A stretch of 64,000 nt of DNA from Liolophura sinensis (Eukaryota; Mollusca; Polyplacophora; Chitonida; Chitonidae). Below the pieces are notes generated by a model. The model ran no database searches. It worked only from the letters and a program-made list of their open reading frames with translations, and was not told the origin of the DNA. The stretch lies in NCBI RefSeq assembly GCF_032854445.1, contig NC_088304.1, positions 30,199,732 through 30,263,731 on the forward strand, written 5' to 3'. Numbering within the stretch: position 1 is the first letter of the stretch; every line of letters begins with the position of its first letter. Made by a program: the position numbers and the translations under genes. Below, one piece after another: positions 63,873-64,000 of this stretch.

Positions 63873-64000
63873 TCTGGTTAAGGGGATACAACTTTTGCAG
63901 GAAAAAAAATCAAAGTTCATAAGAGTCATCTCCCCTTGATTAATGTACACTTCAGCGTGACTGGTGTTGAAATTTCACCGCATGTGTTGTTGTTGTATCT
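63873..64000 (-). other. Gypsy 5' leader, partial
   Basis: Sequence upstream of gag to the window edge; neither 5' LTR nor primer-binding site is visible. Confidence 0.4.

Larger units (their letters stand above)
59949..64000 (-). mobile_element. Ty3/gypsy LTR retrotransposon, decayed, 5' end beyond window
   Basis: On the minus strand the order is gag, CCHC knuckles, protease, RT, RNase H, integrase, polypurine tract, LTR: the Metaviridae order. No envelope frame is present between integrase and the polypurine tract. Several in-frame stops and frameshifts make it non-functional. It sits inside a LINE copy. Confidence 0.85.

Noticed and set aside
1-64000. CRISPR arrays, bacterial operons, rRNA genes
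   Set aside because: None seen; sequence is clearly eukaryotic with spliced genes and retroelements.

Overview
The window is animal nuclear DNA: it has spliced genes with GT-AG introns, TATA boxes and AATAAA signals, no operons, and is dominated by retroelements. The I/Nimbus-like LINE (apurinic endonuclease, reverse transcriptase, RNase H, CCHC ORF1) with a (CATT)n tail, and a short SINE ending in GGCGTAAAACACCAATCAAATAAATA, look molluscan to me. That is recollection, not a database result. Gastropod versus bivalve cannot be settled here.

Layout. 1-2177: head-to-tail LINE fragments. 1932-7335 and 7336-18758: a direct tandem duplication (about 5.4 kb unit). The second unit was later split by a near-intact 5.9-kb LINE (8779-14695) with a 12-bp target duplication; the first unit preserves the empty site. 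16356-20064: a 3.7-kb DNA transposon with perfect 14-bp inverted ends at a TTAA-type target. It carries a THAP-domain exon on + and, convergent on -, a complete three-exon gene for a 210-aa protein with the cysteine-rich cytoplasmic ('ballast') domain of P2X7 receptors. Both genes have the same 20-bp motif upstream, in inverted orientation. Unit 1 keeps a truncated copy of this transposon.

22037-30097 (-) and 48561-56441 (+): two paralogous five-exon genes for 149- and 148-aa secreted proteins. Four of five exon lengths are identical and all phases match. Both are hidden by retroelements in their introns. A decayed third copy lies at 36922-38560. 45272-46051: a second, less certain secreted-protein gene with a broken paralogue at 20186-20309. 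Between these lie further copies of the LINE (30.3-34.6, 39.2-44.2, 46.6-48.0, 48.7-53.9 and 56.8-59.9 kb), SINEs, fragments of a Penelope-like reverse transcriptase (23.8-25.3 and 34.7-36.3 kb) and older segmental duplications. 59949-64000: the 3' part of a decayed Ty3/gypsy element on the minus strand, inserted into a LINE copy.

The most interesting items are the THAP + P2X7-domain transposon and the hidden secreted gene family. Exon joins come from splice consensus, reading phase and paralogue comparison; no transcript data were available. Similarity statements are by eye.
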